Below, in pieces: positions 11,836 to 23,881 of a stretch of DNA of 64,000 nucleotides. Numbering within the stretch: the first letter of the stretch is position 1; each line of letters starts with the position of its first letter. The stretch is from Glebionis coronaria (Eukaryota; Streptophyta; Magnoliopsida; Asterales; Asteraceae): contig CM046882.1 of NCBI GenBank assembly GCA_025667525.1, positions 547,906,630 to 547,970,629 of the forward strand, in the 5' to 3' direction. Below the pieces are notes generated by a model. That model was given only the letters and a program-made list of their open reading frames with translations, had not been told where the DNA came from and did no database searches. Made by a program: the position numbers and the translations under genes.

Positions 11836-14800
11836 TGTAACACCCCCAAATATTTATACTTTAGTTCAGCGGAAGAGTCGTTGGTGTTACGGGATAGCAC
11901 ATTACTCAAATCATAGACAACGCATAAAAATCGCGTCGTTTAATAATAAAGCATTTTCCATTCATGAATATCAAATTTACATATGTCCTAAGTCATAGTA
12001 TTTCATACAATTTTACAAAACATTTGAATGGAAATTGTTATTTAAGTGCGGGCCATAAATTCTTGTCGTCTTCCCGAGAATTACCTTCAAGTACCTGAGA
12101 TAAAACATGTTAAAAGAAAAGGTCAGCGAAAAACGCCGAGTGAATTCATAGAGTTTAATAAAACCATTAATATATCATCGGTATATATAATCGTTACCGA
12201 AAATCATTTTTTTATACAATTCCTTGTCGTAGGCCATAAAATAGGCCAAAGACATTTTATACAAATCCTTGTCAAAAATCATAATATAGGCTTTTCCCTA
12301 TAAAACCATTATACGAACCATTGTCGTAAAAACATCATTCAATACGTTTTATAACGTTGATAAAGTTTAATAAAAACCATTATATGATAATGGTTATGTA
12401 AAACCAAAACACGAACATGATATGAATAGTAAGACCCCGTATTGCTAGTCAAGCAATATATTATAATTCAATTCGCACATCAATAGTTTCAATATTGGAT
12501 TATTATAAGCCGCAACGGGTAGCTAACCCGAAACTCATTTGCCCATCTAAAACAGCGTGTCGTCACAATAATCACGCTTATATAAATCTTCTCATACATA
12601 AATTCGCTTACCAATCAATGTGGCACGACGGGGATCAACCGTCAAGACGCGAACTGGGGTGATATTCCCCAAATAGTACTATTATATGCATAAGCGTCTA
12701 CCAAATCCTGGTAGTTCACAATTTATGCTAATGGGACTTTTAGTGACATAACCTAACTGTAATAATCAATTTCATTTCTTAGATCGGGTCATATAATCAT
12801 TCATCGGGTCATATAATCATTCGGGTCCAAATCAATAAACAAACATCAGGATAACTGGTGTCCTATTTTAATAAAACTAACATGTTATCTCCCTCGCGGG
12901 ATATAAAACATTTCATAGAACATTTAAAAGATTGCGAGGCTATGAACTCACGTTGATTGGGAAAGACGGGTTATCGGCGATTTGGACGTACGATACGTGC
13001 TTCAATCACGGAAACCTAGACAAATAATACTCGGTCTTAAACTCTTGTCCCATGACTTTATAAAAACAATGGCTATGTATATATGATGATATCATAAGTA
13101 TGATGATGATCAAGTGGGATTTTATCTCTTCATACACATTATAGTGTTATGTGTTAGTCAAATTCTTGACTAGTTACACTAGTTTCACTTATTTACATAT
13201 TAAGGCCCAATAAGCCCATTAAAGTCCAATATCATTTTATTAGTCCATTTATATTTTTAAGACCAGACCTATACTCATATATTGGGCCCAAGTGGGTTAA
13301 GCCCATGAGTAAGTCCATTGGTGTTTAGCCAATCTAGTTAGGCTAATAGTCCAATAAGGCTACTTTGGCCCGTTAATGTCCATAAGTTATAAAGCTCGGT
13401 TTTTATCGGTTTTTACTTGTCAAATGTATTTATACATCAGTATATGAGTTATAAAAAGTTTACATTAGACGGGTCCGATCGTCTAAGTTTTATTTGACGA
13501 AAACGTTAATCTTTTGGTTTTAGTCGAAAAGACGTAAAACTTATGTATATAGTTTTATAACTTATAAAACATATCAAATTGCCATTTTTATAAAATGTCC
13601 CATTTACTTATCAAAGTATACTTATTTATAAGTAATATATAAGTTAGTGGGTTTTAGGTATACATTTTATATTAGTTTTACTTGAGTGCTAATTTTATAA
13701 TATATACTTTTATTTTACAAATCTGATTATGAAATTCACTTTCACCATATTTACCATATCTTGAGTTCTACAAGGAGATAGAAGCTCATTTTTGGGCAGC
13801 ACAAACTAAATAATATGTGCTACAATTAACTCCTTTAGCTACTGCTCAATCATCCTCTAAATGTCTCTAACAATTCGTCCAACACAGACTATACAGATTT
13901 GAACCTTAATAATGTTTTGATCATATCTCACTCATTTTAAGGATTCCATTGTGTGGCCAACTCTCACATATGTACAAGTCACATACCTTACTGTATATTA
14001 AATTATCCAAGTCATTTTAACAAGTTATCATATGTTTATTTACTGTTTTATACAGCCTACTATTTTAGACATGATTTCATCATCTTTTCATGTAGCTTTC
14101 AATCTTTTTAACCAAATTTATCAACACAAGATCTCCACATAATACTTTGATCATCATATATCATCATATACATATACATTAAGAAAGAAAATACAAAGTT
14201 ACATTTACAAAATAACAAGGTAATGAAAAGAATGATCTTGTTACCAACCAAGATAGTGAAAGTTATGATCAAGGCTTGGAGTTTGATGACAAGTCTTGTG
14301 GTACACCAAAATCAACTTCAAGATTACCCAACTCTATGAACACCTTGTGGAAAATCAGCCCCAATACACCAAGGAAACTCCTTTGTAGATGTTATGACCA
14401 CCACCAATCAACAAGGCTTCAAAAGGACATCATCTTATGCAAGAATAACATAAGATTTGTGGTTGAAATTAGATCAACTGGTTGTTTATGGTGGTATATT
14501 GGACAGCAAAGATGGGAGAGAGTGGGAGAGATGTGTGTTTTTGCATGAGATGAAATGAGGTGGTTGTTTGTTGGTTAGTTGTTTTAAGCTACTCATGGTT
14601 TTGGCACTAACTAAGATAAGTGTCTTAGTCTTTATGTAAAGTTGACACATATTACGTGTGTTGGAGAAGCCTTAGCCGTCCTATAGTGGGGGTGGGGCAA
14701 GATTTATCTTGTCTCATCCCCATTTATTTACGGGTACTACTCGATTCTAGTTTCCTCAATTTACGTGCCCTCGGGTTGTTTTACGAAAAACGTTTTCATA

Positions 14801-15221
14801 AATTATGAATCAACGGCACAAAACGAATCTAATAAAAATTGTCTCATCAAAAACGGAGTTCAAAAACGTAAATACGTAATCCTAGGGTTTCCAGTTTAGT
14901 CGTAAAGGACGTTAAATTATGCACGTAAGTCCTAATTTCTTCTCGTAAAATTGTGATTTTATGAACCAACACAAATTTAAATTTCCAAAATAATATTCAA
15001 GAATAAATTTATTTCCTGAAATGTCGAACTGTCACCAAACACGGTGTATGTAAACGTAAGCACGTACGTAGAGTCCTCCGGTTTAGACGTAGTCGATGCT
15101 ACTTTAAGATGTAAACCCAAATTTCTTCCCAAAATGAGTGAGTTCATAATATAACATTAAAATATATTTTTTTAAAATATTTGAGAATAAAATATCGACC
15201 ATAAATTGACGGATTGTCACA
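11836..15221 (-). repeat. Gypsy 5' LTR (upper)
   Basis: This 3386-bp LTR reads TGTAACACCCCC to GATTGTCACA on the plus strand, matching 3023-6419 throughout with scattered substitutions and a few indels. Confidence 0.88.
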
Positions 15222-15226
15222 GACAC

Positions 15227-15603
15227 TAAGTAAAACCTTTAAATAGATGTGATCTTCGTATAAATCTAAATCAACTCACTATGGACAAAAAGTACTACTA
15301 CGTCATCATGCAGGCATTTCATAAACAACCAATAGCATATCATATAATAAGACGAACCATGTATTATATTGAGACAAATCACACCTAATATCCACTTATC
15401 ATAGCTGAGGACGGAACGTGCCTCTCGATCCATACCATAACTGAGGACGGAACGTGCCTCTTGCTCTAATATTACAACTAATGATGAAACGTTCCTCTCG
15501 GTCCAAATTATATAGCAAGCAAAACACATAATAGCACAAGTTTGTCCATTCATATTTAAACACATATCACAGCAAGTATCAAAACATTTAGCATCACTTC
15601 CAT
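15227..15603 (-). mobile_element. Decayed gypsy LTR fragment, middle piece
   Basis: This continues the LTR fragment 2628-3022 after the nested gypsy element. It contains three degenerate copies of TGAGGACGGAACGTGCCTCT (15408, 15440 and a diverged one near 15482). It stops where the second Cassandra begins. Confidence 0.45.
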
Positions 15604-15869
15604 TGTGACACCCTAGGCAAATCCTACATCGGCTGTGGCCAGGAGAGATCCATGGTTCATAAGACAACAGTCGCCTTCTCATGACACAACGCTTTTTGTG
15701 GTCTACTGCACGTGGGGTTCTTAGGAAATGTCAGTTAAGCGTTCTCATGTCAGAGTAGTACTAGCTTGGGTGACCTGGTGGGAAGTACTCACACGAGGGC
15801 CACAAAGCAAAGCCGTGAGCCTGTGGGCAAAGTAGACAATATTGTGGTTTGAGTAGGCGGGATGTTACA
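15604..15869 (+). repeat. Cassandra copy 2, 5' LTR
   Basis: It reads TGTGACACCCTAGG to GGGATGTTACA. The 5S-like block is at 15730-15788. It has drifted (GTTAAGCGTTCTC) compared with the block in the 3' LTR. Confidence 0.88.
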
Positions 15870-15871
15870 AG

Positions 15872-15884
15872 TGGTATCAGAGCC
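15872..15884 (+). promoter_or_regulatory. Cassandra copy 2 PBS (tRNA-iMet)
   Basis: TGGTATCAGAGCC lies two bases inside the 5' LTR and matches the plant initiator-Met primer site. Confidence 0.88.
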
Positions 15885-15950
15885 ACTCCTGAGCCGTTCA
15901 GGATGGTGGGGCAAACCTCATCGAGGACGATGAGTCCCGAAAGGGGTGAT

Positions 15951-16207
15951 TGTGACACCCTAGGCAAATCCCACATCGGCTGTGGCCAGGAGAGATCCAT
16001 GGTTCATAAGAGAACAGTCGCCTTCTCATGACACAACGCGTTTTGTAGTCTACTGCACGTGGGGTTCTTAGGAACTGGCAGTTAAGCGTGCTCATGTCAG
16101 AGTAGTACTAGCTCGGGTGACCTGGCGGGAAGTACTCACTTGAGGGCCACAAAGCAAAGCCGTGAGCCTGCGGGCAAAGCGGACAATATTGTGGTTTGAG
16201 TAGGCGG
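15951..16207 (+). repeat. Cassandra copy 2, 3' LTR (end truncated)
   Basis: It is preceded by the purine tract GAAAGGGGTGAT. The 5S-like block is at 16079-16135. The last nine bases expected from the 5' LTR are missing. Confidence 0.85.
16079..16135 (+). promoter_or_regulatory. 5S-rRNA-derived block (Pol III promoter-like)
   Basis: CAGTTAAGCGTGCTC, AGAGTAGTACTAG and GGGTGACCTGGCGGGAAGT follow the order and spacing of the plant 5S rRNA box A, intermediate element and box C. The equivalent blocks are 15730-15788 on the plus strand, and 501-559 and 835-895 on the minus strand. Cassandra LTRs are known to keep this promoter. Transcription here is not shown. Confidence 0.75.
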
Positions 16208-16638
16208 ACCCAACTGGAAGAAAACAAGTAAAGAGATATGGGACTATGAAACTCACCTTATTGCGCATCTTCTAGCAAAATCCTTGCAAATCAACTATCA
16301 TAAACAAAACACACATGTTACTATCGATTAGTACAATGCACAAAATGATGTAACAATCACATGATGTATTTATAATCCTAAGTCTACTCTTGTATAACTC
16401 CCCAACATCCTTTATGTGGAAACTAGAAAGGGGGTTCAATATTTTTCCGGTTATAATTACGTTTTCAAAAAAAAATTACTTGTTAAAATGTTAGATTCTA
16501 GATTATATCAATTCTACTTGTAAGCAATATAAAATACAATAATTAAATCTAACTAAGTTCGTAAATGACAAGTATGAAATAAATCATATGAAAGGGAAAG
16601 AACATGCTGAAAGTTTATGGACTCATATTTAATAGTCG
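16208..16638. other. Decayed repeat DNA between Cassandra and copia
   Basis: The first part (to about 16400) continues the decayed gypsy LTR of 15227-15603, with the usual GACTATGAAACTCACCTT stretch near 16240. The rest is AT-rich with nothing recognisable. Confidence 0.4.
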
Positions 16639-17440
16639 TGTGATAGGATCGAACTCGAGATTACGGGATTGCACTCAATACGTAAAGAGTTAATGTATTT
16701 GATAAATATATTTATTATATTTATTAATTTATTTAATAAATATATATTTATGTATTTATTAAATTAAACAGAGACATAACTTTAATGACCGTTAAATAAC
16801 TAAGAGTTAAGTATTAACGAGCGTTAAATAAATATATAGTATTTGGAATAAAAAGAAAGAAGTTTGGAAGGTTCCAGAACACCCCTATAGGGGTGTTCGA
16901 CCGTCGGTTATGGAGGACAAGGGAAGGGAATTTCTTTCCTTTTATTTGTTTTGGGTTGCAAGTTTAGGCCTATACCAACAACCCCTCACCTCATAATTCA
17001 AGACACACAAATCTCTCCCTCCCCTCTCTCTTTTGCGATCGCAAGGTAAACCCACACAAGAGTTTGGGTTGGTTTTCTTGTTTGATCAATTTTACTTATA
17101 ATCTAGTCCTAGCCCGTCTCTAGGGTTGTTGGATAGACTTTCTACAAGTGTAGAAGCTCGGTTTACACGTGCTAGAATCACAGTTAGCTCGTTTTATTAC
17201 GTGTGTACAAGATCATAATATAGTCTTACTTTAGACTATATCTTGGTGGTGTTCGTTATAAACCCTAATTGGTGATTCGTTCTTCGTCTTGTGGATTTGT
17301 TTTAGCTTAAAGGTATGTAACCCTAATTTGATTAATTATAATTGTGTTAATTATGATCTTGTTAAATCGCTTTCGCTGTATGTGTGCTTTGATCTCGTTT
17401 AGGGTTTTATATAATTGTTATGATGTTAATAAATCTTTAG
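16639..17440 (+). repeat. Putative 5' LTR of the nested copia element
   Basis: It is inferred from position just upstream of the copia PBS and from the TGTGATAGGATCG start. The end before the PBS (AATCTTTAG) is not a clean CA, and the 3' LTR lies outside the window, so both borders are estimates. It contains AT-rich runs, a perfect 22-bp palindrome at 16877-16898 and a CT-rich stretch (17010-17035) like a transcript leader. Confidence 0.5.
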
Positions 17441-17454
17441 TGGCATCGAGAGCC
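17441..17454 (+). promoter_or_regulatory. Copia PBS (tRNA-iMet, degenerate)
   Basis: TGGCATCGAGAGCC matches the initiator-Met site TGGTATCAGAGCC with one substitution and one inserted base. It lies 1.5 kb before gag. Confidence 0.6.
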
Positions 17455-18959
17455 GTTTTAACATGTTATAATTATCAAAAATCTAGTTTTTTAACTAATA
17501 ATTGTTTTGAGTTAAAACTACATGTTTTTAGGTTTTCTTAAAATTAGGGTTTTGTTTTTTAAAAATTAGGGTTTTTTGGCCGAATTTTTATAAAAAAAAA
17601 TTGTTTTGAAACCCTAAATTACATGTGGGATAATTTTAGATTAAATTGCATGATTAATGGTTATGTCATGTATGGTTACGATCCGCAGAGATTTAATTGT
17701 TAAGATTTGTGGGAGAATCCATGATAACGTGCATGTTTTCATGCATCGTAAAATTATATGTTTATATGATTTTATGTGCTACGTGATTATTTGATTCAAT
17801 AAATCTTGAATTAGGGAAGACTTTTAGATGAATATAAAAACCTAGATTTGATGATTATTGAATAAATCGTATGCATGTGGCTATTTGATTTATTTATTGC
17901 ACATATAAATTGTTATTATGTGTTTATGATTTAGTTTTTTTTACTTGTTTATATTAAAAAAATTGTTGAATTGTTGTTTAAAGAAATAATATGGACTAAA
18001 TCATATTTAAATAAAGATTTGTTAGAGATCTAAATTACATAAGATTACGTTGATTGGTGAATTGCAATAATAATCTAACGGCCTACTCCTTTTGAAAAAC
18101 TATAAAGTGGGTTTAACGCACCGCTGGTCATGTACCCGGTTAAGGAATGAGGTGTTATGCCATTAGTCGCTGACCAAATTCCCGGCTCGCCTATGAGTCA
18201 AATTGAAATTACCTACGATTATTAATTGAATTATACCTTAAGGGTGATCTACCACAAATTTACATCCGAAACACAATGAATAAGGGTATTGCTTTGTGCG
18301 TAGCCGAGATCTAGCAAAAGTACGTTGTGAATAGTTGTGGGTAAATTCTTTAATTGGTTTAACCAATACCTCAACATAATTTATGTAGAAATTTAGTCTC
18401 ATGAAGAAGTTTAATTAATGTTTTATTAAACTTATGCTATGGAGTTGTATGCATGTTTCTCCATACATTAATTTTGACATCAAATTTATACCCTTAAAAT
18501 TTAAGTCGAATGCTCCTAATTGACAAACACTTGAAATTACTACGTCATCAAATGAGATTTTTGGGTGATGTTGTGATGGAGAGAACACTTTCATAGAATG
18601 AGAATTCGTATGATAGTTTTACGTTACTCTGATTAGACGACTTAATTAAGTTACTTAGTGAGGTTTGGAAACTTAAGGCATTCAGAAGGGATGAAACATG
18701 TTTACAATGCAAAATGTTTTTTTGGCAATGTAAATCCCTTAAATATCTAGAAATTGAAAATTGTTTGTCAATTGAATTGTTCGACGAGTCGCTACATTGA
18801 GTACATTCATTACTAGCATATCAACTGGTGTAATGGATCTATGTCAATATAGTTCTAGGATTCAAGGAAAATAATATGGTTTTTATACCAGGGTAATTTT
18901 ATTTTCTTGAAAGTATTTTGTTACTGAAAATACTAATATTTGAACTTATTTCTGTAGAT
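17455..18959 (+). other. Long untranslated leader of the copia element
   Basis: There are 1.5 kb without an open frame between PBS and gag. I see no splice or RNA structure I would defend. The sequence just before gag (ATTTCTGTAGAT) resembles an acceptor site, but no donor was identified. Confidence 0.45.
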
Positions 18960-19934
18960 ATGGCTCAACCCGACAATAACACTATAAGTTTTGCGTTCAA
19001 AGCATTCTTTGATCGTCCTGAACTTACTGGCCCAAACTTTAATGATTGGTACCGCTCACTAAGAATTGTCTTGAGAGTAGCGGGTACTATTGATATCTTG
19101 ACTACTCCTTATCCAGAGTATCTTGCTGAAGGATCATCTGATGCGCAAAGGCTTGATCACGCTGCTAATGTTAAGAAGCACTCTGAGGTGGCTTGCATAA
19201 TGCTAGGTAAAATGGCTCCTCCACTTCAACAGAAGTATGAGCTATTTTCACCAAAGTGAATGCTTGATAAGCTCAAAGCTATGTTCGAAAAGCCGCAAGT
19301 TGTGGAGATCTACGACTTAGTAGATGCTTTGCATAGCTTCAAGCAATTCCTGGAAAGTCTGTTAGTGCCCATTACTTGGAGATTAGGGGTTATATGGAAC
19401 AGCTCATTGTACTAGGACAACCCTATGATCAAAATATGGCTATCAACTTGATCAATAGGTCCCTTAACAAGGACTTCAATGATTTTGTTCAAAACTATAA
19501 TATGCATTGCACGGGGAAGACAGTTAATGATTTGCATGCAATGCTCATTGACTATGAAAAGGGGTTAAAAGAATGCAATGCTCATTGACTATGAAAAGGG
19601 GTTAAAAGACAAGGAATCTACTTCTACGCCTCCTGTACTAACCATACAAAAGGGTAGAGTGAGTAATCCAAAACCGCAAGCGAACAAGAAGAAAGGCAAA
19701 GACAAGGGTGATACGGGCAAACAAGTTGTGACTTATTCAAAACCTAAGCAGAACTTTGTCAAGAAGAATAGATCTCAGAAGGATGAGACTTGTCACCATT
19801 GCAAGGCAACTGGTCACTGGAAGAGGAATTGCCCTCTTTACCTCGAAGAGTTGCGAGAAATAAATAAGAAGTCTGAGCAGAGCGCTGCAACTTCAGATAC
19901 TTTATTTATGATTGAATTGTTCAATTTAACATAG
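18960..19934 (+). pseudogene. Copia Gag, frameshifted and interrupted
   Basis: Gag is the retrotransposon capsid/nucleocapsid protein that packages the RNA in the cytoplasm. The frame opens at the Met followed by AQPDNNT. The motifs GPNFNDWYRSLR near residues 25-36 and YPEYL near 53-57 are copia-Gag-like. Breaks: a TGA at 19258-19260, a one-base loss near 19350, and a 37-bp tandem duplication (19536-19572, 19573-19609) that shifts the frame again. The third frame ends with a zinc knuckle, CHHCKATGHWKRNC (CX2CX4HX4C), at about 19791-19832. It continues in another frame into protease/integrase. Confidence 0.88.
19536..19609 (+). repeat. 37-bp tandem duplication in copia gag
   Basis: Two exact adjacent copies starting ATGCAATGCTCATTG. 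The unit length is not a multiple of three, so the duplication itself breaks the frame. Confidence 0.95.
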
Positions 19935-19948
19935 AAAATTAAATTCTT

Positions 19949-20958
19949 GGGTATGATATGGGATGCGGTATTAACATTTGTAATACGCTGCAGGGATTTA
20001 ATCTGGAAAGGAAGCTATCCTATAGGGAACAATTTCTGCAAGTGGGCAATGACGCACAAGGAGCGGTTGAAGCTATAGGAACATTTAATTTAGTTTTACC
20101 TTCGGGTTTAGTACTGATTTTAAATGATTGTCATTATGCACCTACAATTGTTAGGGGTGTTATTTCCTTTTCTTGTTTGTTGAATAATGGATTCGTTCAC
20201 AAGATTGATAATAATGGAATTTTTGTTTGGAAAAATGGTATTTTCTATTTTAATGCAATTTATGTTAATGGTGTGTTTGAAATAGACATGAATGATAATG
20301 AATCCAAGAATAATAATAATTTTGTCTTTAGCATGAATAAGAAGAGAAAGTTTGACAAGAACTCTTCTTATCTTTGGCATTGTAGATTTGCCCATATTGG
20401 GAAAACTCGAATACAAAAGCTTCAACGTGAAGGTCTTTTAGAAAACATCAATGATGAATCATTTTACAAATGTGAGTCTTGTATCTCTGGAAAGATGACC
20501 AAGAAACCTTATAATAGCAATATTGAAGGAGCTATTGATCTACTCGGATTAATACATACTGATGTGTGTGGAACACTTAGACATGTGTCAAGGAAAGGTG
20601 CTAGCTACTTCTTAACATTTACGGATGATTATAGCCGTTATGGTTATGTTTATTTGCTTAAACATAAACATGAGGTATTTGAAACATTCAAAGTGTTTAA
20701 AGCAGAAGTAGAACTACAACTAGGAAAGAAGATTAAAGTTCTTCGTTCTGATAGAGGTGGTGAATATTTAAGTCAAGAGTTAATAGATTATCTAAGTGAG
20801 AATAGAATTGTTCAGCATCTTACTTTTCCCTATACTCTACAACAAAATGGTGTATCCGAAAGGAGAAAACGTACATTATTAGATATGGTACGATCTATGT
20901 TTAATCTTACAACTTTACCTTTATCCTTTTGGGATTATGCTTTAGAGTTTGATGATTG
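19949..20958 (+). pseudogene. Copia protease and integrase, 5' part, cut by insertion
   Basis: The open frame (from the first Met at 19958) starts within the protease, whose catalytic motif reads DMGCG, so the usual Ser/Thr after the Asp is lost. GAG-pre-integrase and the zinc-binding motif follow: LWHCRFAHIG, then YKCESC (H141, H146, C172, C175). The integrase core has D202 (HTDVCG), D265 (SDRGGEY) and E301 (NGVSERR), with the D-35-E spacing intact. After residue 333 the frame runs into the inserted gypsy array. The remaining codons to 21043 are array sequence. The integrase resumes at 44505. Confidence 0.9.
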
Positions 20959-23862
20959 TATAACACCCCCAAAAAATGCTATGCGCAGCGGAACTACAAC
21001 ATTTGGGTGCTACGCAGTTATCATCACACATAAGCTATATTAAACGACTCAAAGAGACGTAAAAGTTTAAACATAAATTTAACATTATTAAAAACATACA
21101 AGCCTACAGTTTTCCAAATCCCAAGATAATACAAAACAGAGTTTGCGTTTTGGTCCCCATTGAATCTCAACTCAAAAGTACATTTTCGTTCACATGACAT
21201 AATATAAAATATTTAAGTGCTAAAAGGGAAGAAAAACAAAGTAGACCGCCAAGCCACAACAACTTCCATCCTCGCATGCTCCGTTGCTATCAATCTTGGT
21301 TACCTGAAACACATGCTTAAAACCGTCAACACAAAGGTTGAGCGAATCTATAGGTTTATCAAATCATAAGTTGAACATAAGTATTAAAACCAATCATGAT
21401 CATTCAATAGCATTGTCGTATACACAATCTATTATTCAAGGATATTATCTTTAGCAATAGCTAATAATTGTGTTTAAGCTCGTGACACTAATCCGTTAAC
21501 TCAATCACCCACGTACATTTACCGGCATGATTAAGATGAAACCAGTGCCCCTTCTAAAGGCATCATTTGCAATTATACCTTATTTCTTATCACAAGTTAT
21601 CCGTCCGCAGAGGGTACTCAACGTACTAGCTCTCGTCTCGGATAGGGTCATCAACCCCATAGTACTATCAATTGTATAAGCGGCTATCTCCAACCCACAC
21701 AAGGGCAAGACAATAGTTAATAGTTCACTAATTTAGGGACTTTTGTAACTAGGTACTCAACACAATTCAAGGCAACATTCGGGTCCAACAATCATTCATG
21801 ACTTATGTTCATTTTCATTTAAATTAGCATGTATCCCCCTCGCGGGTAAAAATATTTGAAATAAGTAAAAAGCGAGGCTATAGACTCACCTTAAGTAGTA
21901 GTGGTAATATTAGTAACTACGGCGTAAACGAAATCGATCACCGACGATGAGGATGCCCCGGGAAATCAAATACAACACCTAACGAATAAACACGTAATGA
22001 ATCAACACATTCAAGTACCTTCAAGTACTGTATGTACATAATTAAGAACACTCAAGGTTCATATAAACTCACGCCAAAAATCCATACAAGTGATATTTAC
22101 TAGACACGTCCAATTTTATACTTTATTAGAACTATTGCGCATTTTACAATTCTGTCGGTACATACCAAATGTACGGGCTGTTTTCCTATACTTAAACATC
22201 ACCAAAAATTACGAGAAAATTTGTATAAATCCTTTACAACCTGTATAAAGCCCATATTAAATTTCATAAAAAGACCTCACTCCTAAGACCTACTGCTCGT
22301 CACATTACTAAACTCTAAATTTCGGACAGTTTTGTACCTTCGCGTTGTAAAACCATTTTGACCTTCTTAACCAAAACCAATTACAAAAACGACACTTGAT
22401 TATGAAAATAGACTCAAAATGCTAAGTTTATACCCTGAGAACAGCCTCCAATCATTTTTAAAACTCAACTTATAGTCCTCGAGATTTGACCAAAAATCGA
22501 ACATAATTTCGGATTATGTCGACTTTCATCTCCCGGTACACGAAAATTCAAACTAGCGTAACTTTTAACTCGTTTGGAGTCAAAAGCTCTAACTTATACC
22601 AAAACAAAGCTAAAAAGAAGCTCTACAACAATATCCTATCATCTCAACACTTAGTCAACAGCCACTATACGGAAAATGACCTTAAAGTTTCTGATCTAAA
22701 ATACCCCTTCTAAAATCATATCAAAACATCTTTTCGACCCATTTCAATCATTCCTATACCTGTAATAACACCTAATAATCAACCTAAACAAATCCAAATA
22801 CCCTAAATCACTTGTATGTTCAATCTCATTCAAAACCCATTTCATAAAACTAACACATAATCTAATTAAATATATATAAAATAACAATAACATGGATATA
22901 ATCACATACCCATCATCGATCAAGATCAAATCAAAGAAACCATACACCCCCCAATTAGGCCGTGGGTTTGGAGAAGCAAGAACGCCAAAAAAAATCTTTT
23001 CCAAGCTTCCATGTTTCAAAAAGAGGTTCCTAAACACATTTAAACACAAACCCACAAAATTAATTAGATCAAATCATGGTATTTTTCAAAATATTTCAAA
23101 AATTAGATCTTAAAAAATGTTGTTGCATGTGTGATTTTATTAGTGGGGTTCACTTATCTTGATGTTTTAAGGATGGGTCATTGCTTAGATTTCTCAAAAA
23201 CAAATTTTTGATGGTGGATTTAGATGGTGGTGGTTTGGCCGTGAGGTAGAGAGGAAGGGAGGAGGAGTGAAAAATTTTTGAGTGTAAAAATGAGGTGTGT
23301 GTTTTATTTTTGCTTTATATATAGTGGTGGTGGGGTTGAAAGTGTAATATTAATCTTATTTTGGCCTTTGTTGCAAAACAAGTTTTAAAGAGCGGGAATG
23401 AGTTGGTTAGTCGGTTTTGAAAATTTACGGGAGTCGGTTTTCGTCCCGGCTACCTCAAAATACTTTTATATGGTTCAAACGCACACAAAACGAATATACA
23501 TATGGTTCTGACTCGACTTAACACGTAATAAAAATAAAAATCTCGAAAACTCAAATATCGATAAATCGATAATAAAATGTAAGTTTTGGGCATCCGTCGG
23601 TATCGTAGTCGTTATCGGTTCTTCTTAAATCGTCAAACGTTAAATTACGACCGTAAATGTTGGTTTCAACTTAAACCGTCAAATATATAGCAAACGAAAT
23701 TTCTTAACAATTTCAAAATTATTCATAAAATAGGATTAAATAAATGACGTTGGGCTCGGGGTATCACATCCTCAAGTGAGTCGCAACTTAAGAGGGATGC
23801 TCATACTGAACAGCTCTTGAGACAATAGCTTAGCATCATATGGCACATTCACGGGTATCACA
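20959..23862 (-). repeat. Gypsy array LTR A
   Basis: This 2904-bp LTR reads TATAACACCC to GGGTATCACA on the plus strand. It keeps the CTTAAAACCGTCAACACAAAG stretch near 21318 that LTRs B and C have lost. The last 100 bp hold a second TATCACATCCTC boundary-like copy at 23762. Confidence 0.88.
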
Positions 23863-23881
23863 TCCTCCCCTCCTTAAGGGA
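23863..23881 (-). promoter_or_regulatory. Polypurine tract of array unit 1
   Basis: The minus strand reads TCCCTTAAGGAGGGGAGGA immediately before LTR A. Confidence 0.75.

Larger units (their letters stand above)
3023..15221 (-). mobile_element. 12.2-kb minus-strand Ty3/gypsy element with decayed pol
   Basis: Two long LTRs (3023-6419 and 11836-15221) flank a 5.4-kb internal region. The 5-bp target duplication GACAC lies at 3018-3022 and 15222-15226, so both ends are secure. The primer binding site beside the upper LTR and a purine tract beside the lower LTR fix the minus orientation. Pol relics (RT, integrase) appear in gypsy order but are full of stops, so the copy is dead. The LTRs differ by several indels, for example about 30 bp present near 3690-3720 and absent near 12510. 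Confidence 0.88.
15604..16207 (+). mobile_element. Cassandra-type TRIM, copy 2
   Basis: This plus-strand TRIM has a 266-bp 5' LTR (15604-15869), an 81-bp internal region and a 257-bp 3' LTR (15951-16207). The order LTR, tRNA-iMet PBS, short spacer, polypurine tract (GAAAGGGG), LTR is complete. The 3' LTR stops after GTAGGCGG and lacks the terminal GATGTTACA of the 5' LTR, so its end was deleted and no target duplication can be read. Both LTRs carry the 5S-rRNA-derived block. It has no coding capacity, as is normal for Cassandra. Confidence 0.9.

Noticed and set aside
15266..15682. 138-codon minus-strand frame
   Set aside because: It runs across decayed LTR and Cassandra LTR sequence and has no protein motif.
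15921..15950. Hammerhead-ribozyme-like words (GATGAG, CCCGAAAGG) in the Cassandra internal region
   Set aside because: No helix II or conserved core order can be drawn. The words overlap the purine tract and a normal Cassandra internal region. Retrozyme structure is not met.
20120..20425. 101-codon minus-strand frame
   Set aside because: It is antisense to the copia protease/integrase frame.
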